From assembly GCF_019160155.1 (NCBI RefSeq), contig NZ_JAFNIH010000025.1, forward strand, positions 186,001 to 250,000: a DNA stretch of 64,000 nucleotides. Direction: 5' to 3'. The stretch comes from Pinisolibacter aquiterrae (lineage in GTDB: Bacteria; Pseudomonadota; Alphaproteobacteria; Rhizobiales; Ancalomicrobiaceae). Position 1 is the stretch's first letter, and every line of letters begins with the position of its first letter. The position numbers were made by a program, and so were the translations under genes. Positions 20,176-28,259 of the stretch are shown here, piece by piece. Below the pieces are notes generated by a model. It made no database searches. It was not told the DNA's origin and saw nothing but the letters and a program-made list of their open reading frames with translations.

Positions 20176-20432
20176 GAAATCCTCGGCGGCTGATCGTTCA
20201 TGTTCCAGATCGACTCGAAACAGGCCCCGCAGATCACCTCGAGGGCGTGGGGTCGTTCCGCGTCGGAGTCCATCGCCTCGGCGCAGTCGTCACACAGCGC
20301 GCAAGGAATTCCCCGATCGTCTTCCCACCAGTGGAACCCGTGGACCTCACCGTCGTCGAGGGCCGCCTTGACGGCGGTGCAGACGACGGCGGGCGGCTGG
20401 GGCCCGTGGTGGGGACAATCGATCTCCTTCAC
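20172..20432 (-). CDS. cysteine-rich 86-residue protein between nuoD and nuoE
   Basis: The frame begins with GTG at 20432, inside the nuoD stop (GTGA), and ends with TGA overlapping the nuoE ATG (ATGA). Both 4-nt overlaps argue for a real, translationally coupled gene. The 86-residue product has seven cysteines, at 6, 18, 44, 47, 50, 68 and 71, in pairs (CALCDDC, CGAC) with nearby His (CPHHG, GFHWWED), like a zinc-ribbon or small metal-binding protein. It has no signal peptide or membrane helix. It is not a recognised complex I subunit. Metal binding is inferred from the Cys spacing; a role in Fe-S cluster assembly or in stability of complex I is only a suggestion from its location. Confidence 0.72.
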   Translation of the reverse strand: MKEIDCPHHGPQPPAVVCTAVKAALDDGEVHGFHWWEDDRGIPCALCDDCAEAMDSDAERPHALEVICGACFESIWNMNDQPPRIS

Positions 20433-21622
20433 CGATCGACCTCGCCGAAGACGATGTCGATCGAACCCAGGATCGCCGCCACGTCGGCGAGCATGTGACC
20501 CCGGTTGAGGAAGTCCATCGCCTGCAGATGCGCGAAGCCGGGCGCCCGGATCTTGCAGCGATAGGGCTTGTTGGTGCCGTCGGAGACGAGGTAGACGCCG
20601 AATTCGCCCTTGGGCGCCTCGACGGCGGCATAGACCTCGCCCGCGGGCACGTGGAAGCCCTCGGTATAGAGCTTGAAGTGGTGGATCAGCGCCTCCATCG
20701 AGCGCTTCATCTCGCCACGCTTGGGCGGCACCACCTTGTGGGTCGCCGACGACACCGGGCCGAAGCGGTCCTTGCCGAGCAGACGCTCGACGCACTGCTT
20801 CATGATCTTGGTCGACTGACGCATCTCGAACATGCGGATCAGATAGCGATCGTAGCAGTCGCCGTTCTTGCCGATGGCGAGATCGAACTCCATCTCGTCG
20901 TAGCACTCGTAGGGCTGCGCCTTGCGCAGGTCCCACTTGGCGCCCGAACCGCGCACCATGACGCCGGACATCGCCCACTTCCACGCGTCTTCGAGGCTGA
21001 CGACGCCTATGTCGACGTTGCGCTGCTTGAAGATGCGGTTCTCGGTGAGGAGGCTCTCGAGATCGTCGAGCACCTTCGGGAAGGTCTCGCAGAACTTGCC
21101 GATGTCGACCAGGAGCTGCTCGGGCAGATCCTGATGAACGCCGCCGACGCGGAAATAATTGGCGTGCATGCGAGCGCCGCAGGCGCGCTCGTAGAAGATC
21201 ATCAGCTTCTCGCGTTCCTCGAAGCCCCACAGCGGCGGGGTCAGCGCGCCGACGTCCATCGCCTGGGTGGTCACGTTGAGGATGTGCGAGAGGAGACGGC
21301 CGATCTCGGAATAGAGCACCCGGATCAGCTGGCCGCGCTTCGGCACCTCGAGCCCGATCAGCTTCTCGGCGGCGAGGCAGAAGGCATGCTCCTGATTCAT
21401 CGGCGCGCAGTAGTCGAGCCGGTCGAAATAGGGCGTCGCCTGGGCATAGGTCTTGGATTCGATCAGCTTCTCGGTGCCGCGATGCAGCAGGCCGATGTGC
21501 GGATCGACGCGCGTCACGACTTCTCCGTCGAGCTCGAGGACCAGGCGCAGCACGCCGTGGGCCGCCGGATGCTGCGGGCCGAAGTTGATGTTGAAGTTCC
21601 GAACGGTCGCTTCGGCGCCCAT
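20429..21622 (-). CDS. nuoD: NADH-quinone oxidoreductase subunit D
   Basis: 397 residues. It is the 49-kDa subunit, related to [NiFe] hydrogenase large subunits but without the metal Cys. Signatures are [22 protein letters not shown], split here at about residues 12-33, then [14 protein letters not shown] and [14 protein letters not shown]. It lines the quinone site with NuoB and NuoH. The ATG at 21622 (GAGGGA 6 nt upstream) fits the family length better than the in-frame TTG at 21643. Confidence 0.95.
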   Translation of the reverse strand: MGAEATVRNFNINFGPQHPAAHGVLRLVLELDGEVVTRVDPHIGLLHRGTEKLIESKTYAQATPYFDRLDYCAPMNQEHAFCLAAEKLIGLEVPKRGQLIRVLYSEIGRLLSHILNVTTQAMDVGALTPPLWGFEEREKLMIFYERACGARMHANYFRVGGVHQDLPEQLLVDIGKFCETFPKVLDDLESLLTENRIFKQRNVDIGVVSLEDAWKWAMSGVMVRGSGAKWDLRKAQPYECYDEMEFDLAIGKNGDCYDRYLIRMFEMRQSTKIMKQCVERLLGKDRFGPVSSATHKVVPPKRGEMKRSMEALIHHFKLYTEGFHVPAGEVYAAVEAPKGEFGVYLVSDGTNKPYRCKIRAPGFAHLQAMDFLNRGHMLADVAAILGSIDIVFGEVDR

Positions 21623-21701
21623 GCGCGGTCCCTCGTTTCCCAAGTCCTTGCCCCTTTCGGGGAAGCGTTCTCATGCGACGGCCGGGACGGCCGCCGATCG
21701 A

Positions 21702-22307
21702 TCAGTTGGTCTTCGCCTTCTCGTCGCCGGGCAGGACGTAGTCGGGTCCCTCCCAGGGCGAGAGGAAGTCGAAGTTCCGGAATTCCTGGGCGAGCTTCAC
21801 CGGCTCGTAGACCACCCGCTTCTCGACCTCGTCGTAGCGAACCTCGACGAAACCGGAGGTGGGGAAGTCCTTCCTGAGCGGATGGCCGTCGAAGCCGTAG
21901 TCGGTCAGGATCCGGCGCAGGTCGTGATGACCCGAGAACAGGATGCCGTACATGTCGTAGGCCTCCCGCTCGAACCAGTCGGCGCCGGGGAAGAGCCCCG
22001 TGGCGGAGGGAACCGGCGTCACCTCGTCGGTCTGCACGCGGATGCGCACGCGCATGTTCAGCGTCGGCGACATCAGGTGATGCACCACGTCGAACCGCTT
22101 CTCGCGCGCCGGATAATCGACGCCGCAGACGTCGGTGAAATTGACGAACTTCAAGTCGCCGTCGTCGCGCAGGGTCGAGAGCACGTCGAGGAGCGCCTTG
22201 GGCGCCACCTCGAGCGTCACCATGTCGACGCCGACGGACCAGCCCTCGAGCTTGCCTTCGAGCTTCGCCGCGATCGTCTCGCCGAGAGACTGGAGCGTGT
22301 GCGCCAT
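21702..22307 (-). CDS. nuoC: NADH-quinone oxidoreductase subunit C
   Basis: 201 residues, the 30-kDa subunit. Signatures are [37 protein letters not shown] and [19 protein letters not shown]. It scaffolds NuoD and NuoB in the peripheral arm. nuoC and nuoD are separate genes here, as is usual outside enterobacteria. The start ATG at 22307 gives the family N-terminus; the ribosome site is weak. Confidence 0.95.
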   Translation of the reverse strand: MAHTLQSLGETIAAKLEGKLEGWSVGVDMVTLEVAPKALLDVLSTLRDDGDLKFVNFTDVCGVDYPAREKRFDVVHHLMSPTLNMRVRIRVQTDEVTPVPSATGLFPGADWFEREAYDMYGILFSGHHDLRRILTDYGFDGHPLRKDFPTSGFVEVRYDEVEKRVVYEPVKLAQEFRNFDFLSPWEGPDYVLPGDEKAKTN

Positions 22308-22370
22308 CGCTTGCCTGACCCTTCTTCCCTCAGCCGGCGGAGCCGGCATCGACGTGTGACCGCGAGCGCC

Positions 22371-22952
22371 TCAGCGCTCGATGGTGCCGGTGCGGCGGAT
22401 CTTCTTCTGCAGCAGAAGCACGCCGTAGAGCAGCGCCTCGGCGGTCGGCGGGCACCCGGGGACGTAGACGTCGACAGGAACCACGCGGTCGCAGCCGCGC
22501 ACCACCGAATAGGAATAATGATAGTAGCCGCCGCCGTTGGCGCAGGAGCCCATCGAGATGACGTAGCGCGGCTCGGGCATCTGGTCGTAGACCTTGCGCA
22601 GAGCGGGCGCCATCTTGTTGGTCAGCGTGCCGGCGACGATCATCACGTCGGACTGGCGGGGCGAGGCGCGCGGGGCGAAACCGAAGCGCTCGACGTCGTA
22701 GCGCGGCATCGAGAGTTGCATCATCTCGACCGCGCAGCACGCCAGACCGAACGTCATCCACATCAACGAGCCGGTGCGGGCCCAGTTGATGAGTTCGTCG
22801 GTGGCGGTGACGAGGAAGCCCTTGTCGGCCAACTCGTCGTTGATGTTCATGAAGAACGGATCGTTCGCGCCGACGGGCTCACCCGTCTTGGGATCGATGA
22901 TTCCCTTCGGGCTCGGAGCCACGAGGGGACCGGGTTGCTGGATCAATCCCAT
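22371..22952 (-). CDS. nuoB: NADH-quinone oxidoreductase subunit B (cluster N2)
   Basis: 193 residues. The ligands of the terminal [4Fe-4S] cluster N2 are seen in [20 protein letters not shown] and [10 protein letters not shown]. It hands electrons to quinone. An N-terminal extension of about 40 residues before the conserved domain is typical of alphaproteobacteria. The ATG at 22952 overlaps the end of nuoA by 10 nt. Confidence 0.96.
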   Translation of the reverse strand: MGLIQQPGPLVAPSPKGIIDPKTGEPVGANDPFFMNINDELADKGFLVTATDELINWARTGSLMWMTFGLACCAVEMMQLSMPRYDVERFGFAPRASPRQSDVMIVAGTLTNKMAPALRKVYDQMPEPRYVISMGSCANGGGYYHYSYSVVRGCDRVVPVDVYVPGCPPTAEALLYGVLLLQKKIRRTGTIER

Positions 22953-23308
22953 TCCAGGGCTCCCTTCTTCCACTCGTAGACGAAGCCGATCGTCAGCACG
23001 CCGAGGAACATCATCATCGAGCCGAAGCCGAGCCAGCCGAGCTTGCCGAAGGCGACCGCCCACGGGAACAGGAAGGCCACTTCCAAGTCGAAGATGATGA
23101 AGAGGATGGACACCAGATAGAAGCGGACGTCGAACTTCATCCGGGCGTCGTCGAAGGCATTGAAGCCGCACTCGTAGGCCGAGAGCTTCTCGGGGTCGGG
23201 CTTCTTGTAGGCGACCAGGAACGGCGCGACCAGAAGCGCGAGGCCGATGACGGCACCGAGCGCGATGAAGACGACGATCGGCAGGTATTCGCTGAGCAGG
23301 CCTTGCAT
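22943..23308 (-). CDS. nuoA: NADH-quinone oxidoreductase subunit A
   Basis: 121 residues with three membrane helices. The loop motif [10 protein letters not shown] (Cys in the NuoA loop that moves during coupling) and [22 protein letters not shown] (about residues 63-84) identify it. It is the first gene of the operon; upstream lie about 550 nt without a gene up to a divergent tRNA-Asp. ATG 23308 gives the family length. Confidence 0.96.
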   Translation of the reverse strand: MQGLLSEYLPIVVFIALGAVIGLALLVAPFLVAYKKPDPEKLSAYECGFNAFDDARMKFDVRFYLVSILFIIFDLEVAFLFPWAVAFGKLGWLGFGSMMMFLGVLTIGFVYEWKKGALEWD

Positions 23309-23481
23309 GGCGATCCCGTTCCTCTCCCCCGATCCGAACGGCCGCGGCGCCTCGTTGCGCCTCGCGGTCTTCTCTCGCCGCCACGCCCACCCTGGAAACG
23401 GACGCCGATGCGTCGATCTCACGGGGTCCCCGGGGCGGCGGCACGACGACGACGTCGGGTGCGACGTCTCGTCACGAGGCA

Positions 23482-23510
23482 CGCTTAGCCCACCCCAACC
23501 ACCGACGCAA
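23482..23510 (-). promoter_or_regulatory. candidate nuo operon promoter
   Basis: On the minus strand TTGCGT and TAAGCG are separated by 17 nt, a fair match to a housekeeping sigma promoter in alphaproteobacteria. It points towards nuoA, about 165 nt away. There is no experimental support, and GC-rich DNA gives chance matches. Confidence 0.3.
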
Positions 23511-23735
23511 GCACCTTGGAAAGGCTCTTTGGTCGGAAGCCCCGGTCGCGTCGCCGCACCGCACCGAGGAAGCCGCGAGATGATTTCCCGATCCTTTCGG
23601 ACGGGTTCGCGCCGATCGGTTCCCCTCGCCGCGCCGACCCGCGCCGACCCTCCGATCCGAAGAAATTTCGCTCGCCGGGCGCGATCCCGTGAAAGTCGTG
23701 GCGGAGCGCGGCTCGCGCGGCCGTCGACGCGGCGG

Positions 23736-23744
23736 TTATCCACA
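23736..23744 (+). promoter_or_regulatory. consensus DnaA box
   Basis: TTATCCACA, a perfect match to the DnaA recognition sequence, lies between the nuo promoter candidate and tRNA-Asp. I found only this one copy, so it is not an origin; it could be a DnaA regulatory site or chance. Confidence 0.35.
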
Positions 23745-23785
23745 GAACCGCCCCCTCGTCGCGAAACCTCCTCTTCGTCACCCGC

Positions 23786-23814
23786 TTGACACGCTTCGTC
23801 GTGGGCCTTAAACG
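23786..23814 (+). promoter_or_regulatory. tRNA-Asp promoter
   Basis: TTGACA, 17-nt spacer, TAAACG, 42 nt upstream of the tRNA. The -35 element is a perfect match. Confidence 0.6.
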
Positions 23815-23855
23815 AGCGCCATCGCCGACGGGGTCAGCCCCTGGCGGCGAGACGC

Positions 23856-23932
23856 GGGGGTGTAGCTCAGTCGGTTAGAGTGCCGGCCTGTCACGCCGGA
23901 GGTCGCGGGTTCGAGCCCCGTCACTCCCGCCA
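23856..23932 (+). tRNA. tRNA-Asp (GTC)
   Basis: A 77-nt cloverleaf. The acceptor stem GGGGGTG pairs with CACTCCC (one G-T), the D-arm is GCTCAGTCGGTTAGAGT, the anticodon loop CTGTCAC gives anticodon GTC, and the T-loop is TTCGAGC. Discriminator G and an encoded CCA end the gene. A terminator hairpin follows 22 nt later. Confidence 0.97.
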
Positions 23933-23954
23933 TCTTCTCTCACGAGAAGCCACG

Positions 23955-23997
23955 AAAGCCGCTCGTTCTCTCTGGGAACGGCGGCTTTCGGCTTTTT
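23955..23997 (+). terminator. Rho-independent terminator after tRNA-Asp
   Basis: AAAGCCGC and GCGGCTTT together with GTTC/GAAC form a long stem, followed by GGCTTTTT. The T-run faces the tRNA direction; the stem may also stop transcripts of the convergent Usp gene. Confidence 0.75.
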
Positions 23998-24032
23998 CCG
24001 GCGCCGTGACGCCGGCCGCATCCGGCCAGGCG

Positions 24033-24845
24033 TCAGTGAGAGAAGAGAATCGGCACGGTCATGTGCCGCAACAGCCAGCGCGTCCCCGAGCCTCGTCCGA
24101 CATAGGGAAAGCCCGCGTGCTCGAAGGCACCGACGGCCATCAGATCGGCCGAATGATCGGCCGCCTGATTGAGCAGCGTGTCCATCAGACGGACCTCCTC
24201 GATCACCACGACGCGATGCAGCGCCCGCACCCCGTGCGTCGCCAGATGCGCGACCAACGGCGCGATCATCTCGTCCGGCGGTGCGCCGCGCGGCGCGCCC
24301 TCGACGATCAGCGCGTCGGCGTCGGCGCGCACCAGCGCGAGCGAGTCGGAGAGCGCCCGGGCCGCGGCGCGACCGTTGGTCCAGGCGAAGAGCGGCCGCT
24401 CGCCGATCGTCGTCCAGGTGCCCGAATGCGGCACCATCAGCACCGGACGGCCACAGGAGAGAATCACGTTTTCGGGAAGATCGGTCGGCGTCCGCCCGCG
24501 CTCTTCCGGCGGTTGACCGAGAATCACGAGATCGGAGAGGCGGGAGAAGTCGACCACCCGTCCGGTCACCTCCATCTCGCTGCCGCGATTGGCGTCGATC
24601 CAGACGGCGGCGGCGCCGAGGACGGACGTCGCCTCGGCGAAGAGCTCGCGAGAGGCGGCGGCCGCGGCGGCATAGTCGGCGCTCGGCCAGCTCGCCACCA
24701 CGCCGACCTGCTGCGGCGGCGCGACCTCGGCGAAGAGGCCGACGAGACGCGCCCCGTCGGTCGCGGCGATGGAGACGGCGAGATCGAGACGGCTACGGCA
24801 GCGCGGGCTCGAATCGAGATGAACCAGAACGTCACGAAGGTTCAT
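24033..24845 (-). CDS. universal stress protein, tandem UspA domains
   Basis: 270 residues with two UspA-like halves. The N-terminal half begins LRDVLVHLDSSPRCRSRLDLA; the second ends with LMAVGAFEHAGFPYVGRGSGTRWLLRHMTVPILF, which contains the G-x2-G-x9-G-S/T nucleotide-binding motif in a variant form (GRGSGTRWLL). Such proteins are induced under starvation and stress and may bind ATP. The ATG at 24845 is chosen since GAGGAGG lies 9 nt upstream; the ATG at 24854 would sit on top of that ribosome site. It is a single gene convergent with tRNA-Asp. Confidence 0.88.
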   Translation of the reverse strand: MNLRDVLVHLDSSPRCRSRLDLAVSIAATDGARLVGLFAEVAPPQQVGVVASWPSADYAAAAAASRELFAEATSVLGAAAVWIDANRGSEMEVTGRVVDFSRLSDLVILGQPPEERGRTPTDLPENVILSCGRPVLMVPHSGTWTTIGERPLFAWTNGRAAARALSDSLALVRADADALIVEGAPRGAPPDEMIAPLVAHLATHGVRALHRVVVIEEVRLMDTLLNQAADHSADLMAVGAFEHAGFPYVGRGSGTRWLLRHMTVPILFSH

Positions 24846-24938
24846 GAGTCGCATCCTCCTCGTCGCCGCCTCGGGTGACGCGGGAAGACTAGGGTGCCGG
24901 CCGACCCGCGTCCAGAGCGAGATCGCCCGCGCCGCGCG

Positions 24939-25706
24939 TCACGCCGGCACCAGGAAGGCGACCGACATCATGCCGCCCCAGGCGAGGACGAACCCCCGGA
25001 GCCAACGGCGGTCGACCCGCAGCGCCAGGCCGGCGCCGAGCCAGCCACCGAGGATCGTCCCGGCGACCATCAGCAGCGCGATCGGCCAGATCACCGCGCC
25101 CGCCAGCACGAAGACCGCCACCGAAGCCCCGGTCATCGTCATGCCGAGCACGATCTTGAGACCATTGGCGAGGCGCAGATCGGTCAGGCCGTAGCCGTGG
25201 AAGGCGGCGACCATCATCACCCCGCCGGCGGGGTTGAAATAGCCCGTGGCGATCGACACCAGAAAATGGACGACGCCGCGCCAGCCGGCGAGATCGCCGG
25301 TGCGATCGAGGTCCCACGCCGCCTTGCCGCGCACCGCCTGATGGATGTAGGGCGCGAGCAGGAAGGTCAGCGTGGCGACGAGGACGAGCCACGGCATCGC
25401 CGCATGGAGCACCGCGCGCGGCGTCGCCAACATCAGGGCGCCGCCGATCGCCCCACCCAGCGTCGAGATCACCGCGAACCAGCCGACGGTGCGGCGATGC
25501 GGGGCGAGGGTCGGCGCGTAGCGCAGGCTGCCGCCGATCAGTCCCGCCCAGGCGGCGACCGCGTTGGTGGCGTTGGCGGAGACCGGCGGCAGGCCGAGGC
25601 CGAGCAGGATCGGCAGGGTCACCAGCGACCCGCCGCCGGCGAGGGCATTGACCACCCCGGCGGCGACCGAACCGGAGAGAAGAAGTCCGAGATGCAGCGC
25701 GTCCAT
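24939..25706 (-). CDS. TauE/SafE family membrane transporter
   Basis: 255 residues with about eight membrane helices in two repeats. Family features are the N-terminal GVVNALAGGGSLVTLPILL and the matching segment VHFLVSIATGYFNPAGGVMMV in the second half. TauE/SafE proteins export sulfite, sulfoacetate or related C2 sulfur compounds; the substrate here is not known. No sulfonate-degradation gene is next to it. It is probably in an operon with the Usp gene (gap of 93 nt). Confidence 0.88.
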   Translation of the reverse strand: MDALHLGLLLSGSVAAGVVNALAGGGSLVTLPILLGLGLPPVSANATNAVAAWAGLIGGSLRYAPTLAPHRRTVGWFAVISTLGGAIGGALMLATPRAVLHAAMPWLVLVATLTFLLAPYIHQAVRGKAAWDLDRTGDLAGWRGVVHFLVSIATGYFNPAGGVMMVAAFHGYGLTDLRLANGLKIVLGMTMTGASVAVFVLAGAVIWPIALLMVAGTILGGWLGAGLALRVDRRWLRGFVLAWGGMMSVAFLVPA

Positions 25707-26053
25707 TGGGGATCCCCCTCGCCCTCGATACGAGAAGGATCTCCTGAAATACCGGGATAAGGCTTCCTATTTAATCCGACTTGAACTCATATTCGGCAAT
25801 ATTTCGTGCAAGATCGGCATATCGAGAGATATTTCATCCAGTTCCACCTTTCGCCGTGAAAGGAATGCCGCCAGCCATGCGTTCCTGCAAGTGATTGCGC
25901 AACGCGCGTCCTTTTTCTCCTCACCCCCGAAGGGACGCCGTTTCGGAGCAAAATTTTCTCTTCGCCGGACGGCCGAACGCAATTCCCTGGCTGGCGAGCC
26001 GACGCCCGGATCGCTTTAGTCGGCGGCGCCCCTCTCGACCCATGGACCGATCG
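25707..26053. other. AT-rich divergent intergenic region
   Basis: About 350 nt between the TauE/SafE gene (minus) and the amidotransferase gene (plus). The part from about 25745 to 25850 is clearly richer in A and T than the surroundings (for example tcctatttaatccg, ggcaatatttcgtg). Promoters for both genes probably lie here; I see no reliable gene, RNA or repeat. Confidence 0.4.
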
Positions 26054-26863
26054 ATGTGCGAACTCCTCGGAATGAGCGCCAACGTGCCGACCGACATCCG
26101 CTTCTCCTTCGCCGGCCTCGCCCGGCGCGGCGGCGAGACGGGGCCGCACGCCGACGGTTGGGGCATCGGCTTCTATGAGGGACGCGGCTGCCGCACTTTT
26201 CATGATCCCGAACCGAGCGCGCGGTCGGATCTGGCGCGGCTGCTCCGGGCCTATCCGATCAAGAGCCGCATCGTCGTCGCCCATGTCCGCCGCGCCAATC
26301 GCGGCCGCGTGGCGCTCGAGAACACCCACCCCTTCGGCCGCGAATTGTGGGGCCGGCCGTGGAGCTTCGCCCACAACGGCCAGCTCGCCGGGGTCAAGCG
26401 CCTGCCGCTCGGCCGCCACCGCCCGATCGGCACCACCGACAGCGAACACGCCTTCTGCTGGCTCCTCGGCGAACTCGAGGCGCGCTGGAGCGCCCTGCCC
26501 TCGCCGCGCCGCCTCGACGCCGCCCTGCCCGCGCTCTTCCGCCGCCTCGGCGACCTCGGCGTCTTCAATGCCCTCCTCAGCGACGGGCGCACGCTCTATG
26601 CCCATTGCGGCAAGCACCTCTCGGTGGTGACGCGGCGCGCCCCCTTCGGCCGGGCGACCCTGCTCGACGAGGATCTCCAGGTCGACTTCGCGGCCGAGAC
26701 GACGCCGAACGACGTCGTCTCGGTCGTCGCGACCCGCCCCCTCACCCGCGACGAGGAATGGCGCGAGCTGGTGCCGGGCGAGACGCTCGCGCTTCGCGCC
26801 GGCGAGGTCGCCACCCTGCCGGGCTCTGCCCGCGCGGCGGCGTTAACGAAGAATCAAGGTTGA
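26054..26863 (+). CDS. class II glutamine amidotransferase (YafJ-like)
   Basis: 269 residues. The protein starts MCELLGMS, so Cys2 becomes the N-terminal nucleophile after removal of Met; this fixes the start at 26054, not at the upstream ATG 26042. HADGWGIGFYEG, VVAHVRRANRG and WSFAHNGQLAG are the Ntn-hydrolase glutaminase motifs. No synthase domain follows, so it is a stand-alone glutaminase of the YafJ/DUG3 group, possibly acting on gamma-glutamyl compounds. Substrate not known; it is a monocistronic gene as far as can be seen. Confidence 0.92.
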   Translation: MCELLGMSANVPTDIRFSFAGLARRGGETGPHADGWGIGFYEGRGCRTFHDPEPSARSDLARLLRAYPIKSRIVVAHVRRANRGRVALENTHPFGRELWGRPWSFAHNGQLAGVKRLPLGRHRPIGTTDSEHAFCWLLGELEARWSALPSPRRLDAALPALFRRLGDLGVFNALLSDGRTLYAHCGKHLSVVTRRAPFGRATLLDEDLQVDFAAETTPNDVVSVVATRPLTRDEEWRELVPGETLALRAGEVATLPGSARAAALTKNQG

Positions 26864-27017
26864 CGTTTCCTCGAGTTCCACCCCTCCCCCCGCCTCGTTA
26901 AGATGACGCGGTGAGACGAGGCCTGTCCCATGGCCGGCGTCTCATCGTGTGCTCGGGGCTGGACGTCTCGACGAGAAGAGCACCTCGAGGGTGCGACGCA
27001 GAGCGGCGGAAGATGTG

Positions 27018-28259
27018 ATGAGCGGCCTCGACGTCTTGATGATCGGCCCTTTCCCGACCGAGGAGCAACGCATCGAAGGCGGGGTTCAGGCCTCGGTCTA
27101 CGGCCTGTGCCGGACGCTCGGCGAGACCCGCGACGTCGACGGCCTCAGGGTCGTGGCGACGCCCCGCCGGGTCGGCGGCGCCATCGTGCGCACCCGCCTG
27201 CGCGGTATCGAGGTGATCCATCTCACCGCGCCCTATCGCCTGATGATCTCCACCGTCCTGCACGTCCCGGCGATCCTGCGCCTGATGAGGCGCTCGCCGA
27301 ACGCGGTCGTGCATCTGCACGGCTCCGGCCTCTTCGAACTCGCCGTGCTCGCCGCCTGCCGCCTGCGCCGGATCCCGATCGTGTGGACGCTGCACGGCAT
27401 CACCGAGAAGGAGACGCTGGAGGCCTGGCGGCGCGCGCCCTGCCTCGCCGCCCGGGCCCGGCATTGGCTCTATACCGCCTGCGAACGCCTGCAGCTGCGT
27501 CTGGCGACCGATCTGATCGTCGACACGCCCTATGTGGCGCGCGAGATCGCCGCCAACACCCGGGCCGAGCCGGCCGCCCTGCCCCAGGGCATCTTCCTCG
27601 ACGAACTGGCGGCGGCCCGCTCGGACGACCGCAGCGCGCCGGTGGTGCTGGCGCTCGGCGTCATCCACCCGCGCAAAGGTCACGATCGGACCATCGCCGC
27701 CTTCGCCCGCGTGCTCGAGCGCGTCCCCGAGGCGCGCCTCGTGGTGGTCGGCTCGCTGACCTCGAAGGACCATCTCGACGAATTGCACGCCCTCGCCGCG
27801 CGGCTCGGCGTCGCCGAGCGGGTGGCGATCCGCGCCGACCTGCCGCGCGCGGAGGTGCTGCGGGCGCTCGCCGGCGCGCGCGTCTTCGCCCTGCATTCCG
27901 AGGAGGAATCGCAAGGGATCGCCCTCTGCGAGGCGATGGCGGTCGGCCTGCCGATCGTCGCCACCCGGGTCGGCGGCATTCCCGACGTGATCGGCGCGAG
28001 CGGCGCCGGGCTCCTCGTCGACCACGGCGACGTCGAGGGGTTCGCCGCCCACATCACGCATCTTCTGGTCGACGACGAAGCCCACGCGAAGATGAGCCGG
28101 GCCGCGCTCGCGCGCGGCGCCGACTTCGATTGGACCGAGATCGCCAAGGGCGTCGTCGATCGCTACCGGCTCGCCCTCGGCGGCCGGCGCAATCGACGCA
28201 AGCTCCGTTACCCGGACGTGCGGCCGGCGGTCGTCACCGAACGCTCAGAGCCCCACTGA
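27018..28259 (+). CDS. glycosyltransferase family 4 (GT-B fold)
   Basis: 413 residues. It has an N-terminal glycine-rich acceptor domain (LMIGPFPTEEQRIEGGVQAS) and a C-terminal nucleotide-sugar domain with VLALGVIHPRKGHDRTI and the E-x7-E region (FALHSEEESQGIALCEAMAV). It should transfer a sugar from a nucleotide donor to a polysaccharide or lipid. ATG 27018 is preferred (GGAAG upstream). The coding end overlaps the convergent transaminase gene by 15 nt. No polysaccharide cluster adjoins, so the product is open. Confidence 0.9.
   Translation: MSGLDVLMIGPFPTEEQRIEGGVQASVYGLCRTLGETRDVDGLRVVATPRRVGGAIVRTRLRGIEVIHLTAPYRLMISTVLHVPAILRLMRRSPNAVVHLHGSGLFELAVLAACRLRRIPIVWTLHGITEKETLEAWRRAPCLAARARHWLYTACERLQLRLATDLIVDTPYVAREIAANTRAEPAALPQGIFLDELAAARSDDRSAPVVLALGVIHPRKGHDRTIAAFARVLERVPEARLVVVGSLTSKDHLDELHALAARLGVAERVAIRADLPRAEVLRALAGARVFALHSEEESQGIALCEAMAVGLPIVATRVGGIPDVIGASGAGLLVDHGDVEGFAAHITHLLVDDEAHAKMSRAALARGADFDWTEIAKGVVDRYRLALGGRRNRRKLRYPDVRPAVVTERSEPH

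Larger units (their letters stand above)
23309..23855. other. nuo operon / tRNA-Asp divergent intergenic region
   Basis: About 550 nt without a convincing gene. The open frames that cross it have no ribosome site or family similarity. It should hold the nuo promoter on the minus strand (candidate at 23482-23510), a consensus DnaA box at 23736-23744 and the tRNA-Asp promoter on the plus strand (23786-23814). The nuo leader would be about 165 nt long from the candidate promoter. Confidence 0.6.

Noticed and set aside
23247-23789. Open frames of up to 180 codons on the plus strand through the region upstream of nuoA
   Set aside because: They have no ribosome site and an Arg/Ser/Pro-rich, non-protein-like sequence, as expected for open frames in very GC-rich DNA.
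25767-25982. 71-codon minus-strand frame in the AT-rich gap before the amidotransferase
   Set aside because: It has no ribosome site, runs across a region with promoter-like composition and has no recognisable similarity.
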